36,085 nucleotides of DNA from NCBI RefSeq assembly GCF_000688515.1, contig NZ_JHZK01000032.1, positions 1 through 36,085 on the forward strand. Direction: 5' to 3'. Position 1 is the stretch's first letter; each line of letters begins with the position of its first letter. Of this stretch, positions 1 to 7,663 are shown piece after piece. The notes under the pieces are model-generated. The model had not been told where the DNA came from, did not search any database, and saw nothing but the letters and a program-made list of their open reading frames with translations. A program made the position numbers and the translations under genes. This DNA comes from Afifella pfennigii DSM 17143 (GTDB lineage Bacteria; Pseudomonadota; Alphaproteobacteria; Rhizobiales; Afifellaceae).

Positions 1-345
1 GAGGTCCGGCGCGTCTATGTCGACAAGGGCTACCGCGGCCACGATGCGCCAAGGCCGCTCGGCGTCTTCCGCTCCGGGCAGAAGCGGGGCGTGTTCGGGG
101 CCATCAAGAAGGAGCTCAGAAGACGATCCGCCATCGAGGCCGTTATCGGACACCTCAAGACCGACGGCCACATGGGCCGCAACTTCCTCAAGGGACGCCA
201 CGGCGACCACGCCAATGCCGTCCTCACCGCCGCCGGCTACAACTTCCGCCTCATCCTCCGCTGGCTGAGGCTTCTCTTGCGCCTCATCCTGGAGGCCTTT
301 GCCAAAGCCATTGGCCCCAAAACCGCGCTCCAGACGGCTTCTTAA
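1..345 (+). CDS. IS5-family transposase, C-terminal part (5' end outside window)
   Basis: The reading frame is open from base 1 to the TAA at 343-345, giving 114 visible residues, so the gene begins upstream of the window. It carries the C-terminal half of a DDE transposase: a VYVDKGYRG segment of the kind that holds a catalytic Asp, then an R-x3-E-x6-K signature (RSAIEAVIGHLK) holding the catalytic Glu. The GDHANAVLTAAGYNF tail is typical of the IS5 group. It catalyses cut-and-paste movement of its own element. The stop codon lies only 19 bp from the stop of the convergent gene at 365, so the element's right end must fall very close by; I could not define its terminal inverted repeat because the left end is not present. 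Confidence 0.9.
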   Translation, partial: EVRRVYVDKGYRGHDAPRPLGVFRSGQKRGVFGAIKKELRRRSAIEAVIGHLKTDGHMGRNFLKGRHGDHANAVLTAAGYNFRLILRWLRLLLRLILEAFAKAIGPKTALQTAS

Positions 346-364
346 CAGTCAACTATAATATTTT

Positions 365-1036
365 TCATTTCGCCATGGCGCTCGGAATGATCAGGATATC
401 CTGCAAAGACTTGCCGGCCTCGATTTCCTCGGAGGTGACAGACGAACCGACACTCCATCCCGTTGCGACATCGAAGGAGATGGTCGTCTCTCCTGAGGGA
501 ACGTCGAGGAGGATGCCGGCGCCGAAGGACTGGGCGATGATCGTACCGACCTGAAAGGTCTGCGAGGCGAACATGAAGAACGCCTTGTCGGTCGGCGTGA
601 TGACGACGAGGCCGCCGACCGTGATGTGGAAGGCGCAGTAATTGCCGCCGATCTGAGGCGCGCCGATGATGCCGCAGGTATAGGCGGTGTCGCCGGCATT
701 GCGGATTTGGAAGCGCCCGTCCAAATCGCCCACCTGCGTCGACAGAAGGCCGGCGTCGGAGATGGTGGCCATCTGCGAGGGAGCGATGGCCACCGTCGAT
801 TGCGGTCTGACCGTCTCGTAGGGGGTCAGCGGATCTGTCGAGATGTAAGCCTCGTAGGTGGCATCCCACTGGACGTAGTTGCTGGCGAGCAGATTGTCGT
901 TGCGGTACCACACGGTGGGCTGGCCGGTTCGGTCGGCGGAGGTGACGGCGCGCAACGCATAAAGCCGCGCCGCCTGCATCTTCAGCTGCTTCAGCGTCTC
1001 ATCATTGAGAACGATCGTGACGCTCTTGGAAGTCAT
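365..1036 (-). CDS. uncharacterised beta-rich protein, paralogue B of a tandem pair
   Basis: I do not recognise the function. The start chosen is the ATG at 1036 (MTSKSVTIV), with GGGGAAG about 9 nt upstream. A longer frame reaching 1090 adds only an unconserved Arg/Ala/Pro-rich leader. The 223-residue product has no signal peptide or obvious membrane helix. It aligns by eye with the neighbouring upstream product: both start with a short V-x-I-V/M-(N/D) strand, then PTVW(F/Y), W-(D/E)-x-(T/S)-Y-(E/Q)-(A/S)-YIS, (Y/P)TCG, a CAF motif, a (F/L)MFA motif followed by T-x-I-(I/V)-Q-(A/S)-F, and an (I/L)SFD...GW segment. The alternating hydrophobic pattern suggests a beta-sandwich or barrel. The two genes lie in the same direction 123 bp apart and are probably co-transcribed from the AT-rich leader at 1862-2211. 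The IS5 element abuts its 3' end. Confidence 0.75.
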   Translation of the reverse strand: MTSKSVTIVLNDETLKQLKMQAARLYALRAVTSADRTGQPTVWYRNDNLLASNYVQWDATYEAYISTDPLTPYETVRPQSTVAIAPSQMATISDAGLLSTQVGDLDGRFQIRNAGDTAYTCGIIGAPQIGGNYCAFHITVGGLVVITPTDKAFFMFASQTFQVGTIIAQSFGAGILLDVPSGETTISFDVATGWSVGSSVTSEEIEAGKSLQDILIIPSAMAK

Positions 1037-1110
1037 CGCCGAAGGCTTCCCCGCCGCTGCCTTGCCGGGCGCGAACATCGCGGCACGCACGCTCGCAGAA
1101 CGCCACCGCT

Positions 1111-1134
1111 GGGGAAGGGGGTCTCCCCTTCCCC
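1111..1134. terminator. perfect 10-bp-stem hairpin between the paralogue genes
   Basis: GGGGAAGGGG, a four-base spacer GTCT, then CCCCTTCCCC: a perfect 10-bp inverted repeat in the 123-bp gap between the two leftward paralogue genes. On the minus strand no T-run follows, so it is not a classical intrinsic terminator. It could attenuate read-through or shield the 3' end of the upstream transcript, giving unequal expression of the pair. The structure is seen directly; the role is inferred. Confidence 0.45.
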
Positions 1135-1159
1135 TCGATTGGCAAACGGTGCGGCGCGC

Positions 1160-1861
1160 TCAGGCGGCGAGCCGCCGTGCCGCGACGCTCTCGCTGACCT
1201 GCGGCAGGATCAGGAGCGGCTGCATCGGGCTGTTGGCGGGCACGGTCTGCGCCCAGGTGGCGGTGCCAAAATTCCAGCCCTTGTTGATGTCGAAGCTCAG
1301 CTCGCGAGATTCCACGCCGGTCAGATCGATAAGAACGCCCTGCGCGAAGGCCTGGACGATGACCGTCGCCGTCTTCACCGGCTTGGTGGCGAACATCAGC
1401 AGCACCTTCTCGATCGGGACGATCAGGTCGAGACCGTTGCCGTAAAGAGGAAAGGCGCAGAGAGAAGTGTAGTCGCCGCTGGGGCTTTGCTGCGACAGGC
1501 CGCAGGTATAGGGACTGGTGGAGGCGTTCATGATGGAGACGGCGCCCGCCGTCCCATCGCCGCTCACCTTGACGTTGCCGTACTGATCGACCGTCATCGT
1601 CTGGCCGAGATCGATATCCGCCTTGTTGCTGGCATGGATGACGACGTTCGATTCGATCTCGTCGTTGGAGATGTAGGACTGGTAGCTCTCCTCCCAGGTC
1701 AGCGTCGTCTCGGTGAGAAAATTCTGACTCTGGAACCACACCGTCGGCACGCCGGAGGATTGGCCGCGCACGGCCTTGAACCCGTAGAGATAGTAGTTGG
1801 AGCCCTTCAGGGCCGCCACCGTATCCTGGTCCATGTCGATAACGACAGAATACTCAGCCAT
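1160..1861 (-). CDS. uncharacterised beta-rich protein, paralogue A of a tandem pair
   Basis: Function not recognised. The ATG at 1861 is chosen because GGGAG lies 6 nt upstream; an in-frame ATG at 1948 would add 29 residues encoded by the AT-rich leader and lacks such a site. The product is 233 residues, starts MAEYSVVIDMDQDT, and has no signal peptide or membrane helix. It shares the conserved landmarks listed for its downstream neighbour: PTVWF, W-E-E-S-Y-Q-S-YIS, PYTCG, LCAF, LLMFA, TVIVQAFAQG and LSFDINKGWNFG. A hydrophobic LMFA strand, a Cys in the TCG motif and another in CAF are kept in both copies, hinting at a shared fold and possibly a disulphide or metal site. It is the first gene of the pair and follows an AT-rich leader with an inverted repeat, so it is probably regulated independently of the surrounding housekeeping-type genes. 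Confidence 0.78.
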   Translation of the reverse strand: MAEYSVVIDMDQDTVAALKGSNYYLYGFKAVRGQSSGVPTVWFQSQNFLTETTLTWEESYQSYISNDEIESNVVIHASNKADIDLGQTMTVDQYGNVKVSGDGTAGAVSIMNASTSPYTCGLSQQSPSGDYTSLCAFPLYGNGLDLIVPIEKVLLMFATKPVKTATVIVQAFAQGVLIDLTGVESRELSFDINKGWNFGTATWAQTVPANSPMQPLLILPQVSESVAARRLAA

Positions 1862-2211
1862 TTTGCACTCCCGTTGAACGCTTTCACTCAAACAACCGTT
1901 GATATGCAACGGATAATGCAACTTACGATAGATATTCTTGGGAGTCACGCGGAATCTTATTGTTTTTCATGTGCTTAACAGTACCAACTATTTCTATTCT
2001 CGTAAATATATCAGAATTTAAAGCTTTATATTTATTTTACACAGGCAACCTCCTCCGACCTGCCTGCGAATTTGCTTCAAGACCGAGCGTGAAGACGTCA
2101 ATCGCCTACCAGGAAAGGCCACCTCCGGGCCTTGCTCTCCGGACAGGCGAACGGCTTTCCATGCCGGAGCGCATTTGCCAAATTGCGGCGCGCCAAGAGG
2201 AGATCACCTGC
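1862..2211. promoter_or_regulatory. AT-rich divergent leader between paralogue pair and YbjQ gene
   Basis: A 350-bp stretch without a convincing gene. Roughly 1890-2045 is strikingly AT-rich against the GC-rich surroundings and lies between divergent genes, so it should hold promoters for both. Two symmetric elements are visible: CCGTTG-atatg-CAACGG at 1896-1912 and the palindrome TAAAGCTTTA at 2019-2028. I could not assign a clean -35/-10 pair. The low GC and the nearby IS5 end are compatible with acquired DNA. Confidence 0.5.
1896..1912. repeat. inverted repeat CCGTTG-N5-CAACGG
   Basis: A perfect 6-bp inverted repeat with a 5-bp spacer, 35 bp upstream of the ATG at 1861 on the minus strand. 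An additional CCGTTG half-site occurs at 1872-1877. The spacing and position suit an operator for the paralogue pair; no regulator is encoded beside it. Confidence 0.35.
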
Positions 2212-2538
2212 ATGCTCATCACCACCACCCACACGATCGAAGGCAAGGCCATCCGCGACTATCTCGGCGTGGTCACCGGCGAGGCGATTTTGGGAACGAA
2301 CGTCTTCCGCGATTTCTTCGCCGGCATCCGCGACATCGTCGGCGGGCGCGCCGGCGCCTACGAGAGCTCGCTGCGCGAGGCGCGCGAGACGGCCATCGCG
2401 GAAATGCAGGCGGAGGCGCGCCGGCTCGGCGGCAATGCCGTCATCGGCGTAGATATCGACTACGAGACCATATCCATCGGCGACCGCGGCAGCATGATGA
2501 TGGTGTCGGCCTCCGGCACGGCCGTCTTTCTGGACTAA
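2212..2538 (+). CDS. YbjQ/UPF0145 family protein
   Basis: A 108-residue protein that begins [14 protein letters not shown] and ends in a hydrophobic beta strand ([10 protein letters not shown]). The order of landmarks is that of the YbjQ/UPF0145 family: an N-terminal strand, the [12 protein letters not shown] turn, an [11 protein letters not shown] segment, a long amphipathic helix rich in Ala/Glu/Arg, then [13 protein letters not shown]. Length matches the family, which is about 105-110 residues and forms ring-shaped oligomers. Its biochemical role is not settled; it is often annotated as a heavy-metal-binding domain protein. The start ATG is preceded by AAGAGGAG with 9 nt spacing. The longer frame back to 1960 runs through the AT-rich leader and is not credible. 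Confidence 0.9.
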   Translation: MLITTTHTIEGKAIRDYLGVVTGEAILGTNVFRDFFAGIRDIVGGRAGAYESSLREARETAIAEMQAEARRLGGNAVIGVDIDYETISIGDRGSMMMVSASGTAVFLD

Positions 2539-2668
2539 GCGCCGGCAGCATAAGCGGCCGATGGCAGGCGCGGCGCCGTGGCCATACCCCTTGGAGCCGG
2601 CGTGACGGCGCACACGCAACCTGCATCGGAAAGCCCATCCGCATAGGAGCGCTTCGGTCGACGCCGCC

Positions 2669-2851
2669 TTATCTGCTGCGTCGCTTTTCCTTGAAGTACC
2701 CGCCCACGTAGCCGCCGATTCCGCCGGCGAGCATAAGCAGCCACCATGGCGCCTCCAGGTCGAGGCCAAGAGCCATGGACAGCCCAAAACCCAATAAACC
2801 GGCGACGGCACCAATCAGCCCGTAACGAATGGGCGTGGAGAGATCTTCCAT
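2669..2851 (-). CDS. small two-helix membrane protein of unknown function
   Basis: A 60-residue product beginning MEDLSTPIRYG. It has two predicted membrane segments, about residues 10-26 (GLIGAVAGLLGFGLSMAL) and 34-53 (PWWLLMLAGGIGGYVGGYF), then a basic tail KEKRRSR that should be cytoplasmic. AAAGGG lies about 6 nt before this ATG. An in-frame ATG at 2884 with GGAG about 9 nt upstream is an equally plausible start and would add 11 residues. It converges on the YbjQ gene and diverges from the MeaB gene. No family recognised. Confidence 0.6.
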   Translation of the reverse strand: MEDLSTPIRYGLIGAVAGLLGFGLSMALGLDLEAPWWLLMLAGGIGGYVGGYFKEKRRSR

Positions 2852-3003
2852 CAGCGACCCTTTGATTGCGGCGTTACCCAGCATAACGCAGATCTCCGCC
2901 GATGGCGTCCTGGCCTTGTCGGCGATGCGCTCTGGCAGAACGGTTCAACCTCACCAAAGAAGATTCCAAGTCGTGGAGTAAGGGACCATATCACCTCGCC
3001 GCC

Positions 3004-4035
3004 ATGGACCGGGGCGAGCCGGCCGGCTACCAAGCCGGGATGGGCGAGAAGGCTTCATCCATCGAGGAACTGGCGAGGAAGGTTCGCGCCGGCGAGCGCC
3101 GTGCCCTCGGGCGCGCCATCACCCTGGTGGAATCGCGGCGCGAGGATCATCGCGCCGAGGCGGCGGCGCTGATGGAGAAGCTGCGGCCCGATGCCGGCAA
3201 GGCGGTGCGCATCGGCATGACCGGCTCGCCGGGCGCCGGCAAATCGACCCTGATCGACACTTTCGGCACCAATCTCACCGCCGCCGGCCATAAGGTGGCG
3301 GTCTTGGCCGTCGATCCGACATCGACGCGCACCGGCGGATCCATCCTCGGCGACAAGACGCGCATGGCGCAGCTTTCCCAGGACGAGAAGGCCTTCATCC
3401 GGCCCTCCCCCACCGGCGGCACTTTGGGGGGCGTTGCGGCGCGCACGCGCGAAGCGATGCTGGTGCTGGAGGCCGCCGGCTTTGACGTCATCATCGTGGA
3501 GACCGTCGGGGTCGGCCAGTCGGAGACCGCCGTCGCCGATATGGTCGACGTCTTCGTGGCGCTCTCCCTGCCTGGCTCCGGCGACGAATTGCAGGGGCTG
3601 AAGAAGGGCGTTCTGGAGCTCGCCGACATCATCTGCGTCAACAAGGCGGAGGCGGGCAACCTGAAGCGCGCGGAAGACGCGGCGGCCGACCTGCGGGCGG
3701 CGCTGCGCATCCTGGCTTCGGAGCGCGAGGGATGGAGCGTGCCGGTGCTTCTGACCTCCGGGCTCGCCAATGAGGGCCTGCAAGCGCTGTGGCAGGCGAT
3801 CGGCGCGTTCCGCGCGCTGGCGCAAGAAAGAGGCTCGCTGGAGGCGCGGCGGCGACGTCAGGCGGTCATCTGGTTTCGCGCCATCTTGCAGGAGCGGCTG
3901 ACGGAACGGCTTTTCCACGGGCCCGCCAAGGCGAAAATCGCCAGGCTGGAGAAAGCGGTGGAGGCGGGCGAGACGAGCGCCAGCGCCGCCGCCGAAGAGG
4001 CGCTTGCCGCCGCGCTCGGCGCCGCGCTCGGCTAG
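3004..4035 (+). CDS. meaB: methylmalonyl-CoA mutase-associated GTPase MeaB
   Basis: A G3E-family P-loop GTPase chaperone. It loads and protects the adenosylcobalamin cofactor of methylmalonyl-CoA mutase, the last step of propionyl-CoA conversion to succinyl-CoA in the cytoplasm. Visible marks from the chosen ATG: the N-terminal helix LARKVRAGERRALGRAITLVESRR, the Walker A loop GMTGSPGAGKST near residues 71-82, the switch-region sequence DPTSTRTGGSILGDKTRM, the ETVGVGQSE motif, VDVFVALSLPGSGDELQG, and the NKAE base-recognition motif. Length 343 fits the family. The start is uncertain: ATG 3004 and ATG 3040 are both possible, neither with a strong ribosome-binding site; an in-frame ATG at 2902 adds an unconserved leader. 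No mutase gene is beside it, so it acts on a mutase encoded elsewhere. Confidence 0.95.
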   Translation: MDRGEPAGYQAGMGEKASSIEELARKVRAGERRALGRAITLVESRREDHRAEAAALMEKLRPDAGKAVRIGMTGSPGAGKSTLIDTFGTNLTAAGHKVAVLAVDPTSTRTGGSILGDKTRMAQLSQDEKAFIRPSPTGGTLGGVAARTREAMLVLEAAGFDVIIVETVGVGQSETAVADMVDVFVALSLPGSGDELQGLKKGVLELADIICVNKAEAGNLKRAEDAAADLRAALRILASEREGWSVPVLLTSGLANEGLQALWQAIGAFRALAQERGSLEARRRRQAVIWFRAILQERLTERLFHGPAKAKIARLEKAVEAGETSASAAAEEALAAALGAALG

Positions 4036-4081
4036 GTCATCCGCTTTTTGCGCATGTTTCACTCAAACCTCGCCTGGCGCG

Positions 4082-4097
4082 TTAACGCTGTCTTAAC
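4082..4097 (+). promoter_or_regulatory. perfect CtrA-type box TTAAC-N6-TTAAC
   Basis: TTAAC-GCTGTC-TTAAC, an exact match to the full binding site of the alphaproteobacterial cell-cycle regulator CtrA. It lies 43 bp upstream of the ATG of the small lipoprotein gene and downstream of the MeaB stop codon. Position suits direct control of the lipoprotein promoter. The match is seen; binding is inferred. Confidence 0.6.
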
Positions 4098-4139
4098 CGA
4101 GAGGCAGCGCCGAGGCCGGCAATGAGGCAGTCTTAGCCG

Positions 4140-4352
4140 ATGCAGCCGCGTTTGCTTTCCCGCTCTGTCCTGCTCGCAGCGCTTTGCGCCGCACCCCTGC
4201 TGCTCGCCGGCTGCCAGGAAGAACACCCGCTCGGCCTGCGCGGCACGATCGAGGCGAGCGAGGATGGCGTGCGGCCAGGTGTGGAGCGGCCGCGCGCGCC
4301 CATCTTCCGCGAAGCCCGGATGCCGGCGGAGGGCGCCGACCGCCTCAGCTGA
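4140..4352 (+). CDS. small predicted lipoprotein
   Basis: A 70-residue product with a classic lipoprotein signal: a basic start MQPRLLSR, a hydrophobic core SVLLAALCAAPLLL and a lipobox LLAGC, so processing should leave an acylated Cys near residue 25. The mature part is only about 46 residues, charged and Pro/Arg-rich, without a recognisable domain. Family not recognised; such short lipoproteins often sit at the inner or outer membrane of alphaproteobacteria. The upstream CtrA box suggests cell-cycle-linked expression. It overlaps the end of the convergent asparaginase gene by 8 bp. A weak GAGG lies about 13 nt before the ATG, so the start is moderately supported. Confidence 0.6.
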   Translation: MQPRLLSRSVLLAALCAAPLLLAGCQEEHPLGLRGTIEASEDGVRPGVERPRAPIFREARMPAEGADRLS

Positions 4353-5352
4353 GGCCAGCGAAAACCTCTGCCACGGCGCGCACCTCGCCAATGTGGATAT
4401 CGCGGCGGTTGCGCAGCATCCGCGGCCGCCAGCGGGCGAGCCCCTTGGAGCCTTGCGGGACGAGCCGGGCGAGGATTTCAGCCATCGCCGCTTCAGAAGC
4501 GCGCGAGGCACCGTCATCGATCTTCAGCGCAATGCCCAGTCCGGCTTGCGGCAGAGCGGCGCAAAAGACGCCCTCCGCCCCGGTCTTGACGAGAGCGCCT
4601 GCGCCCAGCGCCTGCATGGCGCCGGTGCAGAAACGGCCGGTGCCGGCGACATGCCAGGGATGCTCCGCAGCGGCGGCAAGGACCGCGCTCGCCGCCGCCG
4701 CGCGCGCCGGGGAAAGGCCGGCGCCGGTGGCGAGGCGGGCAAAACCGGCGGCGAGCGCTTCCAGGGGCACGGCATAGGTGGGGATGGAGCAGCCGTCGAT
4801 GCCGCAGAGCGCTTCAACATGGCCGGCGCCGGTCACATCCTCAAGCGCTTGGCGCACCAGGCGCTGTACCGGGTGGTCCGGCTCCACATAGCCGGCCGGG
4901 TCGAAGCCGAGATGGGCGCAGACGGCCAGCATGCCGGCATGCTTGCCGGAGCAATTGTTGTGCAGCGGCCCCGGCTCCTCGCCGCGACGCAGAAGCGCCT
5001 CGGCGGCGGGCGCATGGCTCGGCAACTGCGCACCGCAAAGCAGCGCCGCTTCGTCAAGGCCGGCGCGCTTCAGCATCGATTTCGCCAGCGCCACATGCGC
5101 CGGCTCGCCGCCATGCGAGGCCTGGGCAAGGGCAAGCTCCGCCCCGCCATAGCCGAAGGCGGCGGCGCCGCCGCTTTCCACCAGCGGCAAGGCCTGGATC
5201 GCCTTCACCGCCGAGCGCGGGAAGACCGGGCTCTCGATATCGCCGGCCGCCGCCAGGATATCGCCCCTGGCGTCGAGGACGGCGAAGGCGCCGCGGTGGC
5301 GGCTCTCCACGACGGCGCCGCGGGTGACTTCGACGAGGATAGGATTGGACAT
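4345..5352 (-). CDS. asparaginase, Rhizobium etli (ReAV / asparaginase II) type
   Basis: Hydrolyses L-asparagine to aspartate and ammonia in the cytoplasm. The 335-residue product keeps the marks of the Rhizobium-etli-type family, which is unrelated to the common bacterial asparaginases: SxxK in FPRSAVK (S47, K50), ASHGGE (S79), NNCSGKHAGM (C134, K137) and GIDGCSIPTY (C188). These match, shifted by one residue, the catalytic Ser-Lys pairs and the Cys/Lys/Cys metal site known for ReAV. ATG 5352 (MSNPILVEV) is chosen because it lies 20 nt after the stop of the upstream SDR gene; the frame back to 5427 would overlap that gene. Probably co-transcribed with the SDR gene. Confidence 0.93.
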   Translation of the reverse strand: MSNPILVEVTRGAVVESRHRGAFAVLDARGDILAAAGDIESPVFPRSAVKAIQALPLVESGGAAAFGYGGAELALAQASHGGEPAHVALAKSMLKRAGLDEAALLCGAQLPSHAPAAEALLRRGEEPGPLHNNCSGKHAGMLAVCAHLGFDPAGYVEPDHPVQRLVRQALEDVTGAGHVEALCGIDGCSIPTYAVPLEALAAGFARLATGAGLSPARAAAASAVLAAAAEHPWHVAGTGRFCTGAMQALGAGALVKTGAEGVFCAALPQAGLGIALKIDDGASRASEAAMAEILARLVPQGSKGLARWRPRMLRNRRDIHIGEVRAVAEVFAGLS

Positions 5353-5372
5353 GATGCGTATCTTGGCTCGGC

Positions 5373-6116
5373 TCAGTCGGGCCGCAGGATGCCGGCGGCC
5401 AGAAAGCCGCCGTCGACGGAAAGGCAATGGCCGTTGACGTAGCTGCCGGCCTCCGACAGCAGAAAATGGATCGCCGCGGCCACTTCCTCCGGCTCGCCAT
5501 AGCGGCGCTGGGGGATGCGCTCGCGCCAGATGCGGCGCTGCTCGGCGTCGTGCAGTTCGCGCACCAGGGGCGTGTCGATGGGGCCGGGCAGGACGGCGTT
5601 GACGCGGATGCCGCGGGGGCCGAGCTCGGCGGCCATGACCTTGGTCATGGTGATCAGCCCGCCCTTGGAGGCGCCGTAGGCGACGCGGCCGGCATTGCCG
5701 CGCAGGCCCGAGACGGAACCGACATTGACCACCGCCCCGCCATCGGCCATGCGCAGAACCGTCGCCTTGGCGGCGATGAAGGCGCCGGTGAGGTTGATTT
5801 CCAGCACCTGGCGGAAGAGCTCCGCATCCGTCTCCTCAAACGGCACGTCGCGGGCAATCCCGGCCGCGTTGACGAGGCCGAAAGGCGGGCCGAAGGCCTC
5901 CTCCGCCTCGTCCAGCGCCTCTTCCACCGCCTCCTCGTCAGTGACGTCGGTCTCCACCAGGAGGACCTCCTCGCCGCGCAGCGTTCTGTCGGCCCCCGCC
6001 AGCGCGTCGCGGCTCTGATCGAGCACGGAAACCTGCCAGCCGAAAGAAAGAAGAAGCCGCGCCGTGGCAAGGCCGATGCCCGAAGCGCCGCCGGTGATGA
6101 CGGCATGGCCGCTCAT
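5373..6116 (-). CDS. SDR family NAD(P)-dependent oxidoreductase
   Basis: A classical short-chain dehydrogenase/reductase of 247 residues with a Rossmann fold. Landmarks in order: cofactor-binding TGGASGIG (residues 8-15), an aspartate after the second strand (VSVLDQSR) that favours NAD(H), NAAG near residue 88, the catalytic Ser in NVGSVSG, the YGASK catalytic Tyr/Lys pair, and PGPIDTPLV after the active site. The C terminus VDGGFLA is standard. The substrate cannot be read from sequence. It precedes the asparaginase gene by 20 nt and follows the cyclase gene after a 146-nt gap, so it may start a separate transcript or be a distal part of the upstream operon. Confidence 0.93.
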   Translation of the reverse strand: MSGHAVITGGASGIGLATARLLLSFGWQVSVLDQSRDALAGADRTLRGEEVLLVETDVTDEEAVEEALDEAEEAFGPPFGLVNAAGIARDVPFEETDAELFRQVLEINLTGAFIAAKATVLRMADGGAVVNVGSVSGLRGNAGRVAYGASKGGLITMTKVMAAELGPRGIRVNAVLPGPIDTPLVRELHDAEQRRIWRERIPQRRYGEPEEVAAAIHFLLSEAGSYVNGHCLSVDGGFLAAGILRPD

Positions 6117-6262
6117 CGCGCCCCCGGCGAGAGCACGAAGCCTCTCCCCTCCTCCATGCCGTCCATGATGCCAAGCGGATGCGCCACGCCCTGCCCTCCC
6201 TGGCGCGCAAGGTTAAGTCGGCGCATCGGCGGCGACAAGCGGGCGCAAAGGCCGGCGAGAGG

Positions 6263-7663
6263 CTATGGCAGCCGCGGCTCGGTCACCGCCGGGCCTTGCT
6301 GCTCCAGGACGGGCGTCGCGCCGGAGGACAAAGCCGCGGGCCCCGGGGCGAGCGCGACGAGATCGACCGGCTCGGCAAAGCCGACGATGACCCGCTTGCC
6401 GCGCGCTTCAATGCCCGCCGGCGGGGAAAAGCCCTGCTTTCGGGCCAGCGCCAGCATCCCCGCCGTGGTCAGGCCGAGCGTGCCTTCGGCGCGGTTGGCG
6501 TCTTCCAGCTTGGCGGCGAGGTTGACCGGCGAGCCGATGACGGTGTGCTCCAGCCGGTCGTTGCCGCCGACAACGCCCACCACCGCGGGCCCGCAGGCCG
6601 CCGCGCAGCCGATGGTGATCCTTCTTGCGGAGGCTTCGCCGGCCAGCTCCTCGTTCAGTCTCTCCGCCGCCGCCAGCGCCGCAAAGCAGGCGCCGAGCGC
6701 GTCGGCGGCATAGGTCGTGGAAGGCCGCACGGCGCCGAACGTGGCAAGGATGCCGTCGCCGAGAAACTTGTCGATATTGCCCCCGAAACGGTGGATCGCC
6801 TCGCTCATCAGCGTCTGATAGCGGGTCAGAAGCGCGATCACCCTGTCGGGCTGCATCTCTGCGGCCATCGGCGTGAAGCCGCGTATGTCGATGAAGATCG
6901 CCGCCATGTCGCGCGTCATGCCCTTGCCGGGCATCAGCGCATCCGGATCCTCGCCGCCGACCGAACGGGCGACGTCAGGCGCGAAGAAGCGCGAGAGATT
7001 GCCCACCGTCGCATGATCGCGCACCGCGGAGACAAGCAGCTCGCGCGAGCGCACCAGCGCATAGGCGAGCAGAAAGGTGGTGGCGGTGATGACGATGATC
7101 TTGTCCAGCTCGGCGCCGATGAGGACGCGGTTGCCGTTGGAATAGTCGATGTAGTTGCGGGTGATGCCGACGAATTCCTCGTCGAAGAAGATGGCGTAGG
7201 AAGCCAGCGACAACCAGGCGGCAGCCGCCAGCGCGCCGGTGAGGATGAGCAGCGCCGGATCGAAGCGCAACGCCCGCAGGGCGATGAAAAGGAAGAAATA
7301 CAGCACCGTCGGCGCCTTCAGATAGAAGGCCGCCGGCTCGTCGTACTGGATATGGTAGGAGAAGATGATCGCCGTCAGAAGCGCGACGTCGATGAAGATG
7401 GAGACGACGAGGAGCGGCGCGTTGAGCCTGCGGCGGTAGGCGAGGAAAAGGCGCAGAAGGGTGAAGACGGCGTAGCCGCCGAGCGCATAGGGCACGAAGT
7501 TGAAGCCGGCGGTCCCTTCGGCGCGCGGCAAGAGCAGATAGGCGGAGCCGAAAAAGGCGATCAGGGCAAGCTGCGCCCAGCCGATGCGGATCTCGGCTCG
7601 CTCGTCGAGTTCGTCGATCTGCCGCTGCAGGCTTTGCGGCAGCGCCTCGCGGGCACGGCTCAT
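6263..7663 (-). CDS. membrane-bound class III adenylate/guanylate cyclase
   Basis: Makes cAMP or cGMP from the nucleoside triphosphate at the inner membrane. The 466-residue product has an N-terminal half with about six membrane segments (residues 30-205) and a C-terminal class III catalytic domain (about 248-435). Metal-binding Asp residues are present in FIDIRGF (D259) and FLGDG (D303), with a Lys in NIDKFLG (K299). The transition-state Asn is present in SPVNLAAKLE (N381), while the usual Arg four residues on is Lys (K385). T374 in EHTVIG occupies the base-recognition position, which leans towards adenylate cyclase but is not decisive. Its ATG overlaps the stop of the upstream hydrolase gene (ATGA), implying translational coupling. 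It is the last gene of the exporter, sensor, hydrolase, cyclase unit. Confidence 0.93.
   Translation of the reverse strand: MSRAREALPQSLQRQIDELDERAEIRIGWAQLALIAFFGSAYLLLPRAEGTAGFNFVPYALGGYAVFTLLRLFLAYRRRLNAPLLVVSIFIDVALLTAIIFSYHIQYDEPAAFYLKAPTVLYFFLFIALRALRFDPALLILTGALAAAAWLSLASYAIFFDEEFVGITRNYIDYSNGNRVLIGAELDKIIVITATTFLLAYALVRSRELLVSAVRDHATVGNLSRFFAPDVARSVGGEDPDALMPGKGMTRDMAAIFIDIRGFTPMAAEMQPDRVIALLTRYQTLMSEAIHRFGGNIDKFLGDGILATFGAVRPSTTYAADALGACFAALAAAERLNEELAGEASARRITIGCAAACGPAVVGVVGGNDRLEHTVIGSPVNLAAKLEDANRAEGTLGLTTAGMLALARKQGFSPPAGIEARGKRVIVGFAEPVDLVALAPGPAALSSGATPVLEQQGPAVTEPRLP

Noticed and set aside
4086-4150. Imperfect direct repeat GTCTTA(A/G)CCGA around 4091 and 4131.
   Set aside because: Short and interrupted; the first copy is better explained as part of the CtrA box.
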